A stretch of 64,000 nucleotides of DNA from an uncultured Acidobacteriaceae bacterium (GTDB lineage Bacteria > Acidobacteriota > Terriglobia > Terriglobales > Acidobacteriaceae). Numbering within the stretch: position 1 is the first letter of the stretch; every line of letters begins with the position of its first letter. The notes beneath the pieces were generated by a model. The model did no database searches. It was given only the letters and a program-made list of their open reading frames with translations, and was not told the origin of the DNA. The stretch covers positions 98,412 through 162,411 of the forward strand of contig CAINJJ010000046.1 of assembly GCA_903849645.1 (NCBI GenBank), read 5' to 3'. The position numbers and the translations under genes were made by a program. Of this stretch, positions 52,386 through 60,747 are shown piece by piece.

Positions 52386-52417
52386 TGCTTTTTCGGACTG
52401 ACGACAGACCCCTGTGC

Positions 52418-52453
52418 CCCATCCGTTGTGCGTTTCCCAGCGCAATGGGTGGG
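52418..52453. repeat. Hairpin repeat, copy 2 (CCCATCC...GGGTGGG)
   Basis: CCCATCC (52418-52424) pairs with GGGTGGG (52447-52453). The inner stem TTG-GCG/CGC-CAA is imperfect, with a bulge. The outer arms are identical to the hairpin at 34249-34284. It lies 32 bases downstream of lon, probably ending or stabilising the lon transcript. Confidence 0.5.
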
Positions 52454-52670
52454 ATGCAGGCAAAGCTCTGCACAGCCAACCTCAGCGCAGCCAGCATGTC
52501 TCTGCCTTTGGGATTTCTCAAAACTGCGCGGCCCCTGTCCTGCTTCGGCCACCTATCTCCTGCCCGTTCCGGAAAGAGGCAACTTCCGCGCTCCCCCTCT
52601 GCTCAATCACGCGTTTGTGCCGATAAAGGCCACAGAGCATCTGCGCGGACGCGCGCGAAAAGCGGTGACC

Positions 52671-53585
52671 ATGGCAACCAGCCCCGGCATTACTCCCTTG
52701 CACCTCTCCGGCAACACCACGGAACGGCAGAACGAACAGCTCCAGGGCTTCCTGGGAGAGGCGGTGCAGCAGGCCTTCCGGGTCGCCATCGAGCAGTTGG
52801 ACCAGCACAGCGCTCAGATCGTCCTCGAGATGAATCGAAAGTTCAAAGCCGAGGTTGCCGAATCCGTCGTCGAAATCATTCATCGCCACACCGTCAGCGA
52901 CAAGTACAAGGACGAGCAGTCCGCCTCTGACCGCGCCTACCCGCCCACCTACAGGGTCAGGCCGGTCGAGGCCCAGGTTACCGAACTGCGCAAGTGTTTT
53001 CCCTCCCTCGGCAGCGCCATGGAAAAGCTCGCCCGGAAGCCGCTCCTCGATGGCGCGGAGGCATGGTTTGCCATCCCCCGCTGGCAGGCCCTCGCCCCCA
53101 CCTACAATGAAGCTGTCGAAATGGCCATCGGCGTCCTGGCCACCCGCCGCAAGTTCTCCAACCGCATCATCGGCCGCATGGGGCCCACCTATCTGCGCCA
53201 ATCCGAGCGCGCCATACTTGCTGAAAAAATCCTCGCCAGCCAGCAGCAGGGGCATGACTTCCTGGTGCTCGCCGCCCAGGCCGGCATGCTCCACCGCGGC
53301 TGCTCGGCCCGCCGCGCCCGCGTCGCCATGGCCGGCAACGAGTTCGGGCTCGGCGTCTTTGCCACCGCCTGCATCCTCATCACTCACCCCGAGCGCCTCT
53401 CTGCCGATGACACCCTCATGATCGACTGCGGCGGCGACGAGTACTCCTTCCGCGGCGACTACACCTTTGACCGTGTACCCCTCTTCGACTACGACATCTC
53501 CGGCATCGAGTTCAGCATCTTTTACGAAGACCGCTCCCGCAACCTCTGGGGCTCTCCCTCCGGATTCCTCTACAAGATCTCCTGA
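52671..53585 (+). CDS. Conserved-looking protein of unknown function
   Basis: 304 residues from the ATG at 52671; a GTG two codons upstream is possible. I do not recognise a family. The N-terminal third is helical (QGFLGEAVQQAFRVAIEQLDQ, then VLEMNRKFKAEVAESVVEI). The middle has EAWFAIPRWQALAPTYNEAVEMA and a Cys in HRGCSARRARVAM. The C-terminal part is acidic and aromatic (DDTLMIDCGGDEYSF, DISGIEFSIFYEDRSRNLWG). There is no signal peptide or membrane helix. It is flanked by lon and a strong terminator, so it is probably a single transcription unit. Confidence 0.6.
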   Translation: MATSPGITPLHLSGNTTERQNEQLQGFLGEAVQQAFRVAIEQLDQHSAQIVLEMNRKFKAEVAESVVEIIHRHTVSDKYKDEQSASDRAYPPTYRVRPVEAQVTELRKCFPSLGSAMEKLARKPLLDGAEAWFAIPRWQALAPTYNEAVEMAIGVLATRRKFSNRIIGRMGPTYLRQSERAILAEKILASQQQGHDFLVLAAQAGMLHRGCSARRARVAMAGNEFGLGVFATACILITHPERLSADDTLMIDCGGDEYSFRGDYTFDRVPLFDYDISGIEFSIFYEDRSRNLWGSPSGFLYKIS

Positions 53586-53608
53586 CCCCCAACCCATCGA
53601 CCGTTTGC

Positions 53609-53646
53609 CGCCTGCTGCGTCTAACCAGCAGGCGGTATTCTTTTTA
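53609..53646 (+). terminator. Strong intrinsic terminator abutting moaDE
   Basis: CCGCCTGCTG (53609-53618) pairs perfectly with CAGCAGGCGG (53627-53636) around an 8-base loop and is followed by TATTCTTTTT. It ends the preceding gene's transcript but finishes only 5 bases before the moaDE start codon. Confidence 0.75.
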
Positions 53647-53651
53647 AAGCG

Positions 53652-54347
53652 ATGCAGGTCACAGTCCTCCCCTTTGGTGTGTTGAAAGATTGGCTCGGCG
53701 CCCCTGCTCGAACCCTCGAGCTGCCCGAGGGCGCAACCGTCGCCCGGTTGCTGGCGCATCTCGCCCCCCAGGCCCCTCTCCGCGGCATCGCCGTCAGCGT
53801 CAACGCCGAATACGCCCTTGCTTCCTGCGTGCTCCATGACGGGGACGAGGTCGGCCTCCTCCCGCCTGTCTCCGGCGGCATCGATTCTGCCGCAACTGTC
53901 GCCCTCACCCGCGTGCCCATTGACATGGCGCAGCTTCTGCAGCAGGCAAAGCAGGGCGCGGACGGCGCGGTCCTTGTCTTTGACGGCATCGTCCGCGACA
54001 ACACCCGCGGCCGCTCCACCCTTTACCTGGACTACGAAGCCTATGAAGAGATGGCCCTCCGGCAGATGAACGAGCTGGCAGCCCAGGCCCTTTCCCGCTT
54101 CCGCGTGCGCCACGTCACGCTCGTCCACCGTCTCGGCCGGCTTCAGGTAGGCGAAACCAGCGTCCTCATCGTCGTCGCCTCCGCCCATCGCGCCCAGGCC
54201 TATGAGGCCAGCCGCTGGCTTATCGACACCCTCAAGCAGACCGTGCCCATCTGGAAGAGGGAGACCTTTGCCGACGGCGTTGTGTGGGCCGCCGGCGAGC
54301 CGTTTCCCCCCGCCCTTGCCGTCGACGCCCCGGAGCAGCCTTCATGA
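53652..54347 (+). CDS. moaDE: MoaD-MoaE fusion (molybdopterin synthase)
   Basis: 231 residues. The N-terminal MoaD ubiquitin-like domain (1-76) starts MQVTVLPFGVLKDWLG and ends in PPVSGG, where Gly75-Gly76 is the thiocarboxylate-bearing terminus of free MoaD. It continues directly into a MoaE domain (about 85-225). That domain includes VFDGIVRDNTRGRSTLYLDYEAY and a catalytic-type KQTVPIWKRE Lys region. MPT synthase adds two sulfurs to precursor Z to make molybdopterin. The Gly-Gly must be freed by cleavage for normal chemistry, as reported for mycobacterial MoaX. The last codons overlap the next gene's start (ATGA). Confidence 0.9.
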   Translation: MQVTVLPFGVLKDWLGAPARTLELPEGATVARLLAHLAPQAPLRGIAVSVNAEYALASCVLHDGDEVGLLPPVSGGIDSAATVALTRVPIDMAQLLQQAKQGADGAVLVFDGIVRDNTRGRSTLYLDYEAYEEMALRQMNELAAQALSRFRVRHVTLVHRLGRLQVGETSVLIVVASAHRAQAYEASRWLIDTLKQTVPIWKRETFADGVVWAAGEPFPPALAVDAPEQPS

Positions 54348-55297
54348 CGCCGCAAGGCGGTTTGCGGCGCCGCGCATTGGCCGTTTTCTTGATCGCTGGT
54401 CTCGGTTCCTCTTTGCTGACCCCGGCGCAGGAGACCACCCTCCATGTGGACGTCAAGCTGGTCAACGTCTTCGTCAATGTCACTGACCGCAACGGCGCCA
54501 TCGTCGGCGGTCTCACGCGCGAGGACTTCGCCCTCGCTGAAGACGGCCGTCCCCAGCAGATTGCCGTCTTCGAGCGCCAGTCCGAGCTGCCCCTCAACCT
54601 CACCCTGGCCATCGACACCTCGGGAAGCGTCCACAAGGATCTCGCGGAAGAGGCCAGCGCCGCCCGCCGCTTTGCCCACGCCCTGCTCCGCACCCAGGAC
54701 CAGATGAGCCTCCTCCAGTTTGCCACCGACGTGCGCATACTCACGCCCTTCACCAACAAGCTCAGCCAGATCGACCGCGGCCTCGGCCAGTTGCATAGCG
54801 ACTTTGCCACCGCCCTCTACGACGCCGTCTACCTGGGCGCGGAGAAGCTCGGCCAGAAGCAGGGGCGCAATGTGCTCGTGCTGGTCTCCGACGGCGGCGA
54901 CACCGCCCAGAGCACCACCTACGCCGAGGCCCTCGAACACTCGCTGCGCAACGAGGTCATGATCTACAGCATCATCGACGTGCCCATTGAGGCCAGCGCC
55001 GGACGCGACCTGGGCGGCGAACACGCCCTCATCGCCCTCGCCGAGCAGACCGGCGGCAAGAGCTTCTACGTTACTGAAGGCGGGCTCGACAAGGCCTTCG
55101 CACAGGTCAGCGACGACCTCCGCACCCAGTACCTGCTCGGCTACTACCCCCGCCACCCCGTCCTCGGCGCATCCTTCCATCGCCTCCAGGTCACGATTCC
55201 CAGGGCCGCCGCCGAGTCCTTCAGCATCCGCTACAAGGCCGGTTACTACACCGAGGGCCCCCCGCGCCCCGCGACTCGCCCCCAAATCGCGCCCTGA
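54344..55297 (+). CDS. Secreted VWFA-domain protein of the acidobacterial type
   Basis: 317 residues starting at an ATG that overlaps the moaDE stop by 4 bases. A signal peptide (about 8-28) is followed by HVDVKLVNVFVNVTDRNGAIVGGLTREDF, the characteristic opening of the VWFA-related acidobacterial family. The MIDAS motif DTSGS occurs near residue 85, with a later SDGGDT. It ends with YLLGYYP and a YKAGYY motif typical of the family. The protein is probably periplasmic or surface exposed, with metal-dependent binding. No functional link to MoaDE is evident despite the overlap. Confidence 0.88.
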   Translation: MTPQGGLRRRALAVFLIAGLGSSLLTPAQETTLHVDVKLVNVFVNVTDRNGAIVGGLTREDFALAEDGRPQQIAVFERQSELPLNLTLAIDTSGSVHKDLAEEASAARRFAHALLRTQDQMSLLQFATDVRILTPFTNKLSQIDRGLGQLHSDFATALYDAVYLGAEKLGQKQGRNVLVLVSDGGDTAQSTTYAEALEHSLRNEVMIYSIIDVPIEASAGRDLGGEHALIALAEQTGGKSFYVTEGGLDKAFAQVSDDLRTQYLLGYYPRHPVLGASFHRLQVTIPRAAAESFSIRYKAGYYTEGPPRPATRPQIAP

Positions 55298-55337
55298 TCA
55301 CGCATTCATCGCCTCCCGCGCTTTCCCCGTTTGCATC

Positions 55338-55343
55338 TACAAT
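55338..55343 (+). promoter_or_regulatory. -10-like TACAAT just before the Hfq-like gene
   Basis: TACAAT ends 6 bases before the ATG at 55350 and no Shine-Dalgarno sequence is visible. This spacing fits a leaderless transcript; no convincing -35 is seen. Confidence 0.4.
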
Positions 55344-55349
55344 GGCTCC

Positions 55350-55673
55350 ATGACTCCGCCGCTCTCCACGCGCCGACGCTCCAAGACGCCCCCGCCGGGC
55401 GAAACCGGCCAGGAAGCGCTCTACCTCCGCTCCCTCAGCGACCGTCAGGTCAACGTCCAGATCAAGCTCCAGGATGGCGAAGTGGTCAAGGGCTGGATCG
55501 AGTACTTTGACGACGGCATGCTGCGCCTCACCCGCGAGGGCAAGCCCAACCTCTTCATCTACAAGCATCAGATCAGCACCATCACCGAGGTCGTCCGCCG
55601 CAAGGTCTCCCGCACCCGACCCGCGCCCGACGCCGATGGAAACGTCGCCGCCCCCTCCGGTGCCACCTCGTGA
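55350..55673 (+). CDS. Hfq-like Sm-fold RNA-binding protein
   Basis: 107 residues. The Sm core spans about 23-82: GQEALYLRSLSDRQVNVQIKL (N-terminal helix and Sm1), then WIEYFDDGMLRL and IYKHQISTITE. The YKH triad of the Sm2 motif, which forms the proximal RNA site in Hfq, is conserved. The N-terminal basic tail (RRRSKT) and a C-terminal tail after residue 85 extend beyond the core. It would bind small RNAs or AU-rich RNA as a hexamer. It lacks the usual hflX neighbour; instead its stop overlaps the start of an inositol monophosphatase gene (GTGA). Confidence 0.72.
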   Translation: MTPPLSTRRRSKTPPPGETGQEALYLRSLSDRQVNVQIKLQDGEVVKGWIEYFDDGMLRLTREGKPNLFIYKHQISTITEVVRRKVSRTRPAPDADGNVAAPSGATS

Positions 55674-56572
55674 GCGGCACGCCGCCCCTCGCCCAGCCTG
55701 GCCCGACATGGGTTCCCCAGGCCTCTCTGATCGCCCGTGAAGCCGGCGCCTGCCTCCGCGAGTTCCTCGCCAAAGGCGTCGCCACCGAGTACAAGGGCGA
55801 TGTGGACCTGGTTACTGTCGCCGATCGCACCGCGGAGAAGCTCATCCGCGCCCGGCTTGCCGAGGCCTTTCCCGACCACGGCGTCTACGGCGAAGAGGGC
55901 ACCCGCGACCGCCTGGAAGGCCAGTACCGCTGGTATGTCGATCCCCTCGACGGCACCACCAACTTTGCCCACGGCATTCCCCATTTTTGCGTCTCGCTGG
56001 GCCTTGAACATCGCCCCCCCGGCCTTGACCCCGCCCACGACGGAGACCTCGTCGCCGCCGTTCTCTATGACCCCAACCGCGACGAGCTCTTTTCCGCGGA
56101 AAAGGGATCCGGCGCCCGCCTCAACGGCAAGCCCATTCACGTCTCCGCCACGCCCGTCCTCGCCGAGTCGCTCATCGCCACAGGCTTTCCCAGCCGCAAG
56201 CGCCATGAGAGCCCCAACATCCACTTCTACCAGGAGTTCACCCTGCGCTCTCACGGCGTGCGCCGCTTTGGCTCCGCCGCCCTTGACCTGGCCTACGTCG
56301 CCATGGGCCGCCTTGAGGCCTTCTGGGAGTTCAATCTCAACCCCTGGGACACCGCCGCAGGCGTTCTTCTGGTTCAGGAGGCGGGCGGACGCGTCTCCGG
56401 TTTCGCCGGGCAGCCCTTCCGCCTCGACAGCCAGGAAAACCTCGCCTCGAACGGCCTCATCCACGGCGAATTGGTCGGCCTCTTCCAGAACATGTTCGCC
56501 GGTCGCGCCGTCGCCCCCATTCCCACGCCGCAGGAATTCGCCGCTGCCCGTGCCGCGCGCGCAGCCCGCTGA
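55670..56572 (+). CDS. suhB: Inositol monophosphatase family protein (SuhB-like)
   Basis: 300 residues from a GTG start overlapping the Hfq-like stop. The metal-binding motifs of the family are present: YGEEGTRD (E in the GEE box), WYVDPLDGTTNFAHGIP (DPLDGT) and NPWDTAAGVLLVQEAGG (WD). Length is a little above the E. coli SuhB 267 because of an N-terminal tail. It hydrolyses myo-inositol 1-phosphate or similar phosphates with Mg2+; SuhB also acts in rRNA antitermination in some bacteria. Co-expression with an Hfq-like protein is suggested by the overlap. Confidence 0.9.
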   Translation: MSGTPPLAQPGPTWVPQASLIAREAGACLREFLAKGVATEYKGDVDLVTVADRTAEKLIRARLAEAFPDHGVYGEEGTRDRLEGQYRWYVDPLDGTTNFAHGIPHFCVSLGLEHRPPGLDPAHDGDLVAAVLYDPNRDELFSAEKGSGARLNGKPIHVSATPVLAESLIATGFPSRKRHESPNIHFYQEFTLRSHGVRRFGSAALDLAYVAMGRLEAFWEFNLNPWDTAAGVLLVQEAGGRVSGFAGQPFRLDSQENLASNGLIHGELVGLFQNMFAGRAVAPIPTPQEFAAARAARAAR

Positions 56573-56679
56573 CCCCCGATTCCCGCATCGTAAAACTCGT
56601 TTTGCAGCCGCTTGACGCACCCTTTGGGGTCCTGTGCTACTATCAGCGTCGAGGATCCAACTCCCCGGAGAATTAAGAG

Positions 56680-56940
<261 letters not shown>

Positions 56941-56974
56941 ACGCTGCCAGGCATCATCAGTACCCTGTCTCCAG

Positions 56975-57012
56975 ACGCGCATCCCGCCCCCGGCGGGATG
57001 CGCGTTGTTGTC
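56975..57012 (+). terminator. Intrinsic terminator after the ferredoxin gene
   Basis: A perfect 14-bp stem (56975-56988 with 56992-57005) with a CCC loop is followed by TGTTGT. It lies between the convergent ferredoxin and vapC genes and may serve both. Confidence 0.65.
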
Positions 57013-57047
57013 TGCGCGCTGCGGGGCCAAAGCGCGGGCAGCTTTTG

Positions 57048-57443
57048 TCAGCCGATCAGCTCCATCCCCGCGTCCCGCGCCGCGATGCGGTCAAACGTAA
57101 GCATCCGGCTGCATCCGGCGGCACGAGCTGAGGCGGCGATAAGGCAGTCGGCAAAGTCGGCGCGGGTGGAGCGGAACTGCCGGACCGCCGATGCCACCAT
57201 TTCTGCCTGCTCCACGATCACCGAATCGAGACTCAGCAGCTTTTCCAGGACGGCTGAAACGCCAATCCTTCCTGCCTGTTTGCTGCTGCCCAGGACCCAG
57301 GCGATCTCAAGGATGGTGGTAATGCTCACCCAGCCGGGCTCCTCGCTGGTCAATGAGCCGATGATGCGGTCTGCGGCCAAGATCTGTGCCGCGTCGTCCT
57401 GGGCAAAGAAGCGCAACAGGACGTTCGTATCGAGTCCGGTCAC
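57048..57443 (-). CDS. vapC: PIN-domain toxin (VapC-like)
   Basis: 131 residues. PIN-domain acidic residues are visible: MTGLDTNVLLRFFAQDD (first Asp at residue 5), then E in the WVSITTILEIAWVL helix (about 46), and D in STRADFADCLIAASAR (about 95-98). This is the nuclease fold of VapC toxins, which cut RNA, often tRNA. It overlaps the antitoxin gene by 4 bases on the minus strand. The full set of acidic residues suggests an active toxin. Confidence 0.88.
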   Translation of the reverse strand: MTGLDTNVLLRFFAQDDAAQILAADRIIGSLTSEEPGWVSITTILEIAWVLGSSKQAGRIGVSAVLEKLLSLDSVIVEQAEMVASAVRQFRSTRADFADCLIAASARAAGCSRMLTFDRIAARDAGMELIG

Positions 57444-57730
57444 GCAGCCTCTCCGTCAGCTACGTGCGGCGCACCAGTCTTGGTGGCCTCGTCAAGCTCA
57501 AGAGCATGTTGATGCATCAGATCATTCATCTCTGCATTGGTCACTGGAAGGGAAAACCCGGCCAGGCAACCCTTCATATCCATGATTGAGCCCGTTCTGG
57601 GTCTCAGCCCATACTTGCCCTTTTCAATCTCAAAGAAGTCGATTCGGTCGCCTGCTTCAATTCCGAGAGCCCTGCGCACCTCGATCGGAATCGTGATTTG
57701 CCCCTTGGACGTCAGAGTGGCTGTCGGCAT
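57440..57730 (-). CDS. vapB: AbrB/MazE-type antitoxin (VapB-like)
   Basis: 96 residues. The N-terminal swapped-hairpin DNA-binding domain reads TATLTSKGQITIPIEVRRALGIEAGDRIDF (residues 2-33), a classic AbrB/SpoVT motif. The C-terminal region (FSLPVTNAEMNDLMHQHALE) is probably the toxin-neutralising tail. The start has an AAGGAGG ribosome-binding site embedded in the first of four regularly spaced repeats upstream. It is expected to bind that operator together with VapC. Confidence 0.9.
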   Translation of the reverse strand: MPTATLTSKGQITIPIEVRRALGIEAGDRIDFFEIEKGKYGLRPRTGSIMDMKGCLAGFSLPVTNAEMNDLMHQHALELDEATKTGAPHVADGEAA

Positions 57731-57734
57731 GAAC

Positions 57735-57821
57735 CCTCCTTACTTCTCCATCAATTCCTTACATCATACAGTATTCCTTACTTACATTCAAATTCCTTAC
57801 CTGTTCAATTAAGTAAGGAAA
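57735..57821 (-). promoter_or_regulatory. vapBC promoter threaded by four 19-bp-spaced repeats
   Basis: ATTCCTTAC occurs at 57754, 57773 and 57792, and the variant CCTCCTTAC at 57735; all start exactly 19 bases apart. A related inverted copy, GTAAGGAAA, lies at 57813-57821. On the minus strand TTGAAT (57786-57791) and TATGAT (57763-57768) are 17 bases apart, a good sigma-70 promoter. One repeat lies in the spacer, one is directly before the -35, one directly after the -10, and the fourth contains the vapB Shine-Dalgarno. The segment is far more AT-rich than its surroundings. Confidence 0.8.
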
Positions 57822-57865
57822 CATGACCTCGCCCAGTCTTTGTCCCAGGTGCGAAACTAGTCCCA

Positions 57866-58609
57866 ATGAACGTGCTCACCTCTGAAGCCGTGGTTCTGCG
57901 CACCTGGCCCGTCCACGAGGCCGACCTCATTGTGAGCTTCTTCACCCGCGACTACGGCCGCGTCCGCGGTGTCGCCAAGTCCGCCCTCAAGAGCCGCAAG
58001 CGCTTCGGCGGCGCGCTCGAACCCATGACCCTGGCCCGCGCATGGTTTGCCGAGCGGCCCCGCCAGGAACTGGTCCGCCTCGACCAGCTTGAAATCCTCC
58101 GCTCCCCCCTCTCCGCCCCCGTCGACCACCTTCGCATGGCCGTCCTCAGCTTCTTTGCCGAACTTCTCGATGAGGCCCTGCCCGACCACGACCCCCAGGA
58201 GACCACCTTCCGCCTCCTCGTCTCCGTCCTCGAGCAGACCACCGTCGAGCAGCCCTGGATGCCCCTCACCTACTTCCAGCTCTGGATGACCCGCCTCATG
58301 GGCCTCCTTCCCGACATCGTCCACTGCACTGCCTGCGGTGAGCCGCTTCAGCCCGGCGAGGCCAGCTTCAACACCCTCGGCGACGGCCTCTTCTGCGCCG
58401 TCCACCGCAACGGAGCCGCCACCAGTCTCTCCGCCGACTCCTGGCAACTCGCCCAGCGAATGCTCCGCGCCCCGGTCTCCGCCTTTGCCGCCGAGCCCTG
58501 GCCCCGCCGCCGCGCCCAGGACCTCCGCCGCTTCACCCTCCAGTCCCTCGAACGCCACCTCGAGCGCAAACTCCGCTCCGCCGAAGCCCTCGGCCGCCTC
58601 GGCGGGTGA
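57866..58609 (+). CDS. recO: DNA repair protein RecO
   Basis: 247 residues. The N-terminal OB-fold reads TSEAVVLRTWPVHEADLIVSFFTRDYGRVRGVAKSA (about 4-40). A helical domain follows, with a zinc-binding motif CTACGEPLQPGE (C154-x2-C157) and later LFCAVH (CxxH). RecO loads RecA onto SSB-coated single-stranded DNA with RecR in gap repair. Length and motifs fit the family. It has no visible operon partner; the vapBC operator region is just upstream on the opposite strand. Confidence 0.92.
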   Translation: MNVLTSEAVVLRTWPVHEADLIVSFFTRDYGRVRGVAKSALKSRKRFGGALEPMTLARAWFAERPRQELVRLDQLEILRSPLSAPVDHLRMAVLSFFAELLDEALPDHDPQETTFRLLVSVLEQTTVEQPWMPLTYFQLWMTRLMGLLPDIVHCTACGEPLQPGEASFNTLGDGLFCAVHRNGAATSLSADSWQLAQRMLRAPVSAFAAEPWPRRRAQDLRRFTLQSLERHLERKLRSAEALGRLGG

Positions 58610-58637
58610 AGGCTCTCCCGCGCCTGCTGTGCAGTCA

Positions 58638-58666
58638 TTGCTTGCCGCCGCGCGTCAGTACATACT
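58638..58666 (+). promoter_or_regulatory. Candidate promoter of the orphan antitoxin-like gene
   Basis: TTGCTT (58638-58643) and CATACT (58661-58666) are 17 bases apart. The -10 ends 6 bases before the ATG at 58673 and no Shine-Dalgarno is seen, so the transcript may be leaderless. Confidence 0.4.
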
Positions 58667-58672
58667 TCTTTT

Positions 58673-58972
58673 ATGCGCACGAACGTCAATCTAGCCGAGG
58701 ATGCCCGCGCGTTCGCCGAACTCTACGCTCACGCCAACGGTTTCACGCTGGGCCAGGCTATCTCAGCGCTGATCCTGCTGGCGCGTGACAACGCCAACGA
58801 GCCCAGGGCGATTCACTTTGAGCTCAGTCCTTCGGGCTTTCCCATCTTCCAGCCCACGGGGCGGACAATCACCACCGAGATGGTGCTGAAGGCCCAGCAC
58901 GAAGAAGACCTCGATTCGTTTGCAGCTCGCATGGCCCGGAAAGCTCGAACTCCTGACCGCATGAGAACCTGA
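58673..58972 (+). CDS. Orphan antitoxin-like protein (possible ribbon-helix-helix N-terminus)
   Basis: 99 residues. The N-terminal segment MRTNVNLAEDARAFAELYA followed by GFTLGQAISALILLARD resembles the strand-helix-helix of CopG-type antitoxins, in which a first strand (RTNVNL) binds DNA. The C-terminal half is charged (HEEDLDSFAARMARKAR), like antitoxin tails. No PIN or other toxin gene follows; the next gene encodes a membrane protein. It may be an orphan antitoxin or a small regulator. The family is assigned from pattern only. Confidence 0.5.
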   Translation: MRTNVNLAEDARAFAELYAHANGFTLGQAISALILLARDNANEPRAIHFELSPSGFPIFQPTGRTITTEMVLKAQHEEDLDSFAARMARKARTPDRMRT

Positions 58973-59018
58973 ATTGCCGCGGCAGTTGGGTAAGATAGGT
59001 TTGATCCAAGGCCTTTCC

Positions 59019-59621
59019 ATGATGGACGAGCACTCCTTCGACGCTACTTACGCGCAAATGCTGGATGGAGAACTGGCTCGGGTTCTCCGCGGAAGGCGCA
59101 ACCTTGTTCCCGAGGCCCGCCTCGCGCTGGACCGCGAGATACAGAAACGCCAACTCGACCCGGAAAAACTGCGCAAGCGACGTCCGCGCGACCCGGAAAA
59201 GCGAAGGCCGCCAACGGTCCTGGAAAAACGGCTCGGGAAAAAGCGCCTGCGCTGGCCTCAGTCAATCGCTCTTATGGCAGCCTCGGCGATGCTTTTCCTG
59301 GTGCTCGACCGGTTCGGTGCAGCGCGGTATTTCTGGCCTTTGTTCATCACAATCATGATCCCTGTCTCCACAATTTGGGGCTTTCGGGAACTGTGGCCTC
59401 GGCCCTGGTTCTGGTGGACACTGGTGGCCATCGTAACTGCGCATGTCGTCTTCTTCAGCCTTGTTCCCTGGCCGTGGGGCACTCGCTGGGTCCCCGGTCT
59501 ATCCATCGCGGGGCTCGTGACCCTGGAATCAATTCCGATCTTCGCGTTGATATGGCGTCTTGAGAAGCGGTGGAATAGATTGCAACGCCGCCGGTCCAAA
59601 GTGCGGGTTAAAGAACCGTGA
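59019..59621 (+). CDS. Membrane protein of unknown function
   Basis: 200 residues from the ATG at 59019 (ATG-ATG). The N-terminal cytoplasmic part (1-80) is charged and contains a motif often found at the start of acidobacterial membrane proteins ([27 protein letters not shown]), then a basic Arg/Lys-rich linker ([13 protein letters not shown]). Four hydrophobic helices follow ([58 protein letters not shown]) before a basic tail. No functional motif is recognised. It overlaps the open frame of glyQ only upstream of the real glyQ start. Confidence 0.6.
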   Translation: MMDEHSFDATYAQMLDGELARVLRGRRNLVPEARLALDREIQKRQLDPEKLRKRRPRDPEKRRPPTVLEKRLGKKRLRWPQSIALMAASAMLFLVLDRFGAARYFWPLFITIMIPVSTIWGFRELWPRPWFWWTLVAIVTAHVVFFSLVPWPWGTRWVPGLSIAGLVTLESIPIFALIWRLEKRWNRLQRRRSKVRVKEP

Positions 59622-59673
59622 TTGTGCCCGGCTGCTAAAATCTTTTCTGAGTCCCGACAAGAGAGTGCCCAAA

Positions 59674-60627
<954 letters not shown>

Positions 60628-60637
60628 TCGGAGGGAG

Positions 60638-60657
60638 CAGGGGCCTTCAGGCCCCTG
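60638..60657 (+). repeat. Hairpin in the glyQ-glyS spacer
   Basis: CAGGGGCC (60638-60645) pairs with GGCCCCTG (60650-60657) around TTCA. A second short dyad, GGGCT-TT-AGCCC, follows near 60680. No T-run is present, so the spacer looks like a degenerate intergenic repeat and not a terminator; glyQ and glyS are presumably co-transcribed. Confidence 0.4.
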
Positions 60658-60747
60658 ACTGCCGCAAGCAGCACATCGCGGGCTTTAGCCCCGGGTCTTC
60701 TGATCCCCGATATTGATCTCTGAACCACGTAGAAAGACACAAGCACA

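Noticed and set aside
57735..57821. Possible CRISPR or replication iterons
   Set aside because: The repeats are only 9 bases with 10-base spacers inside a toxin-antitoxin promoter; no cas or rep gene is near.
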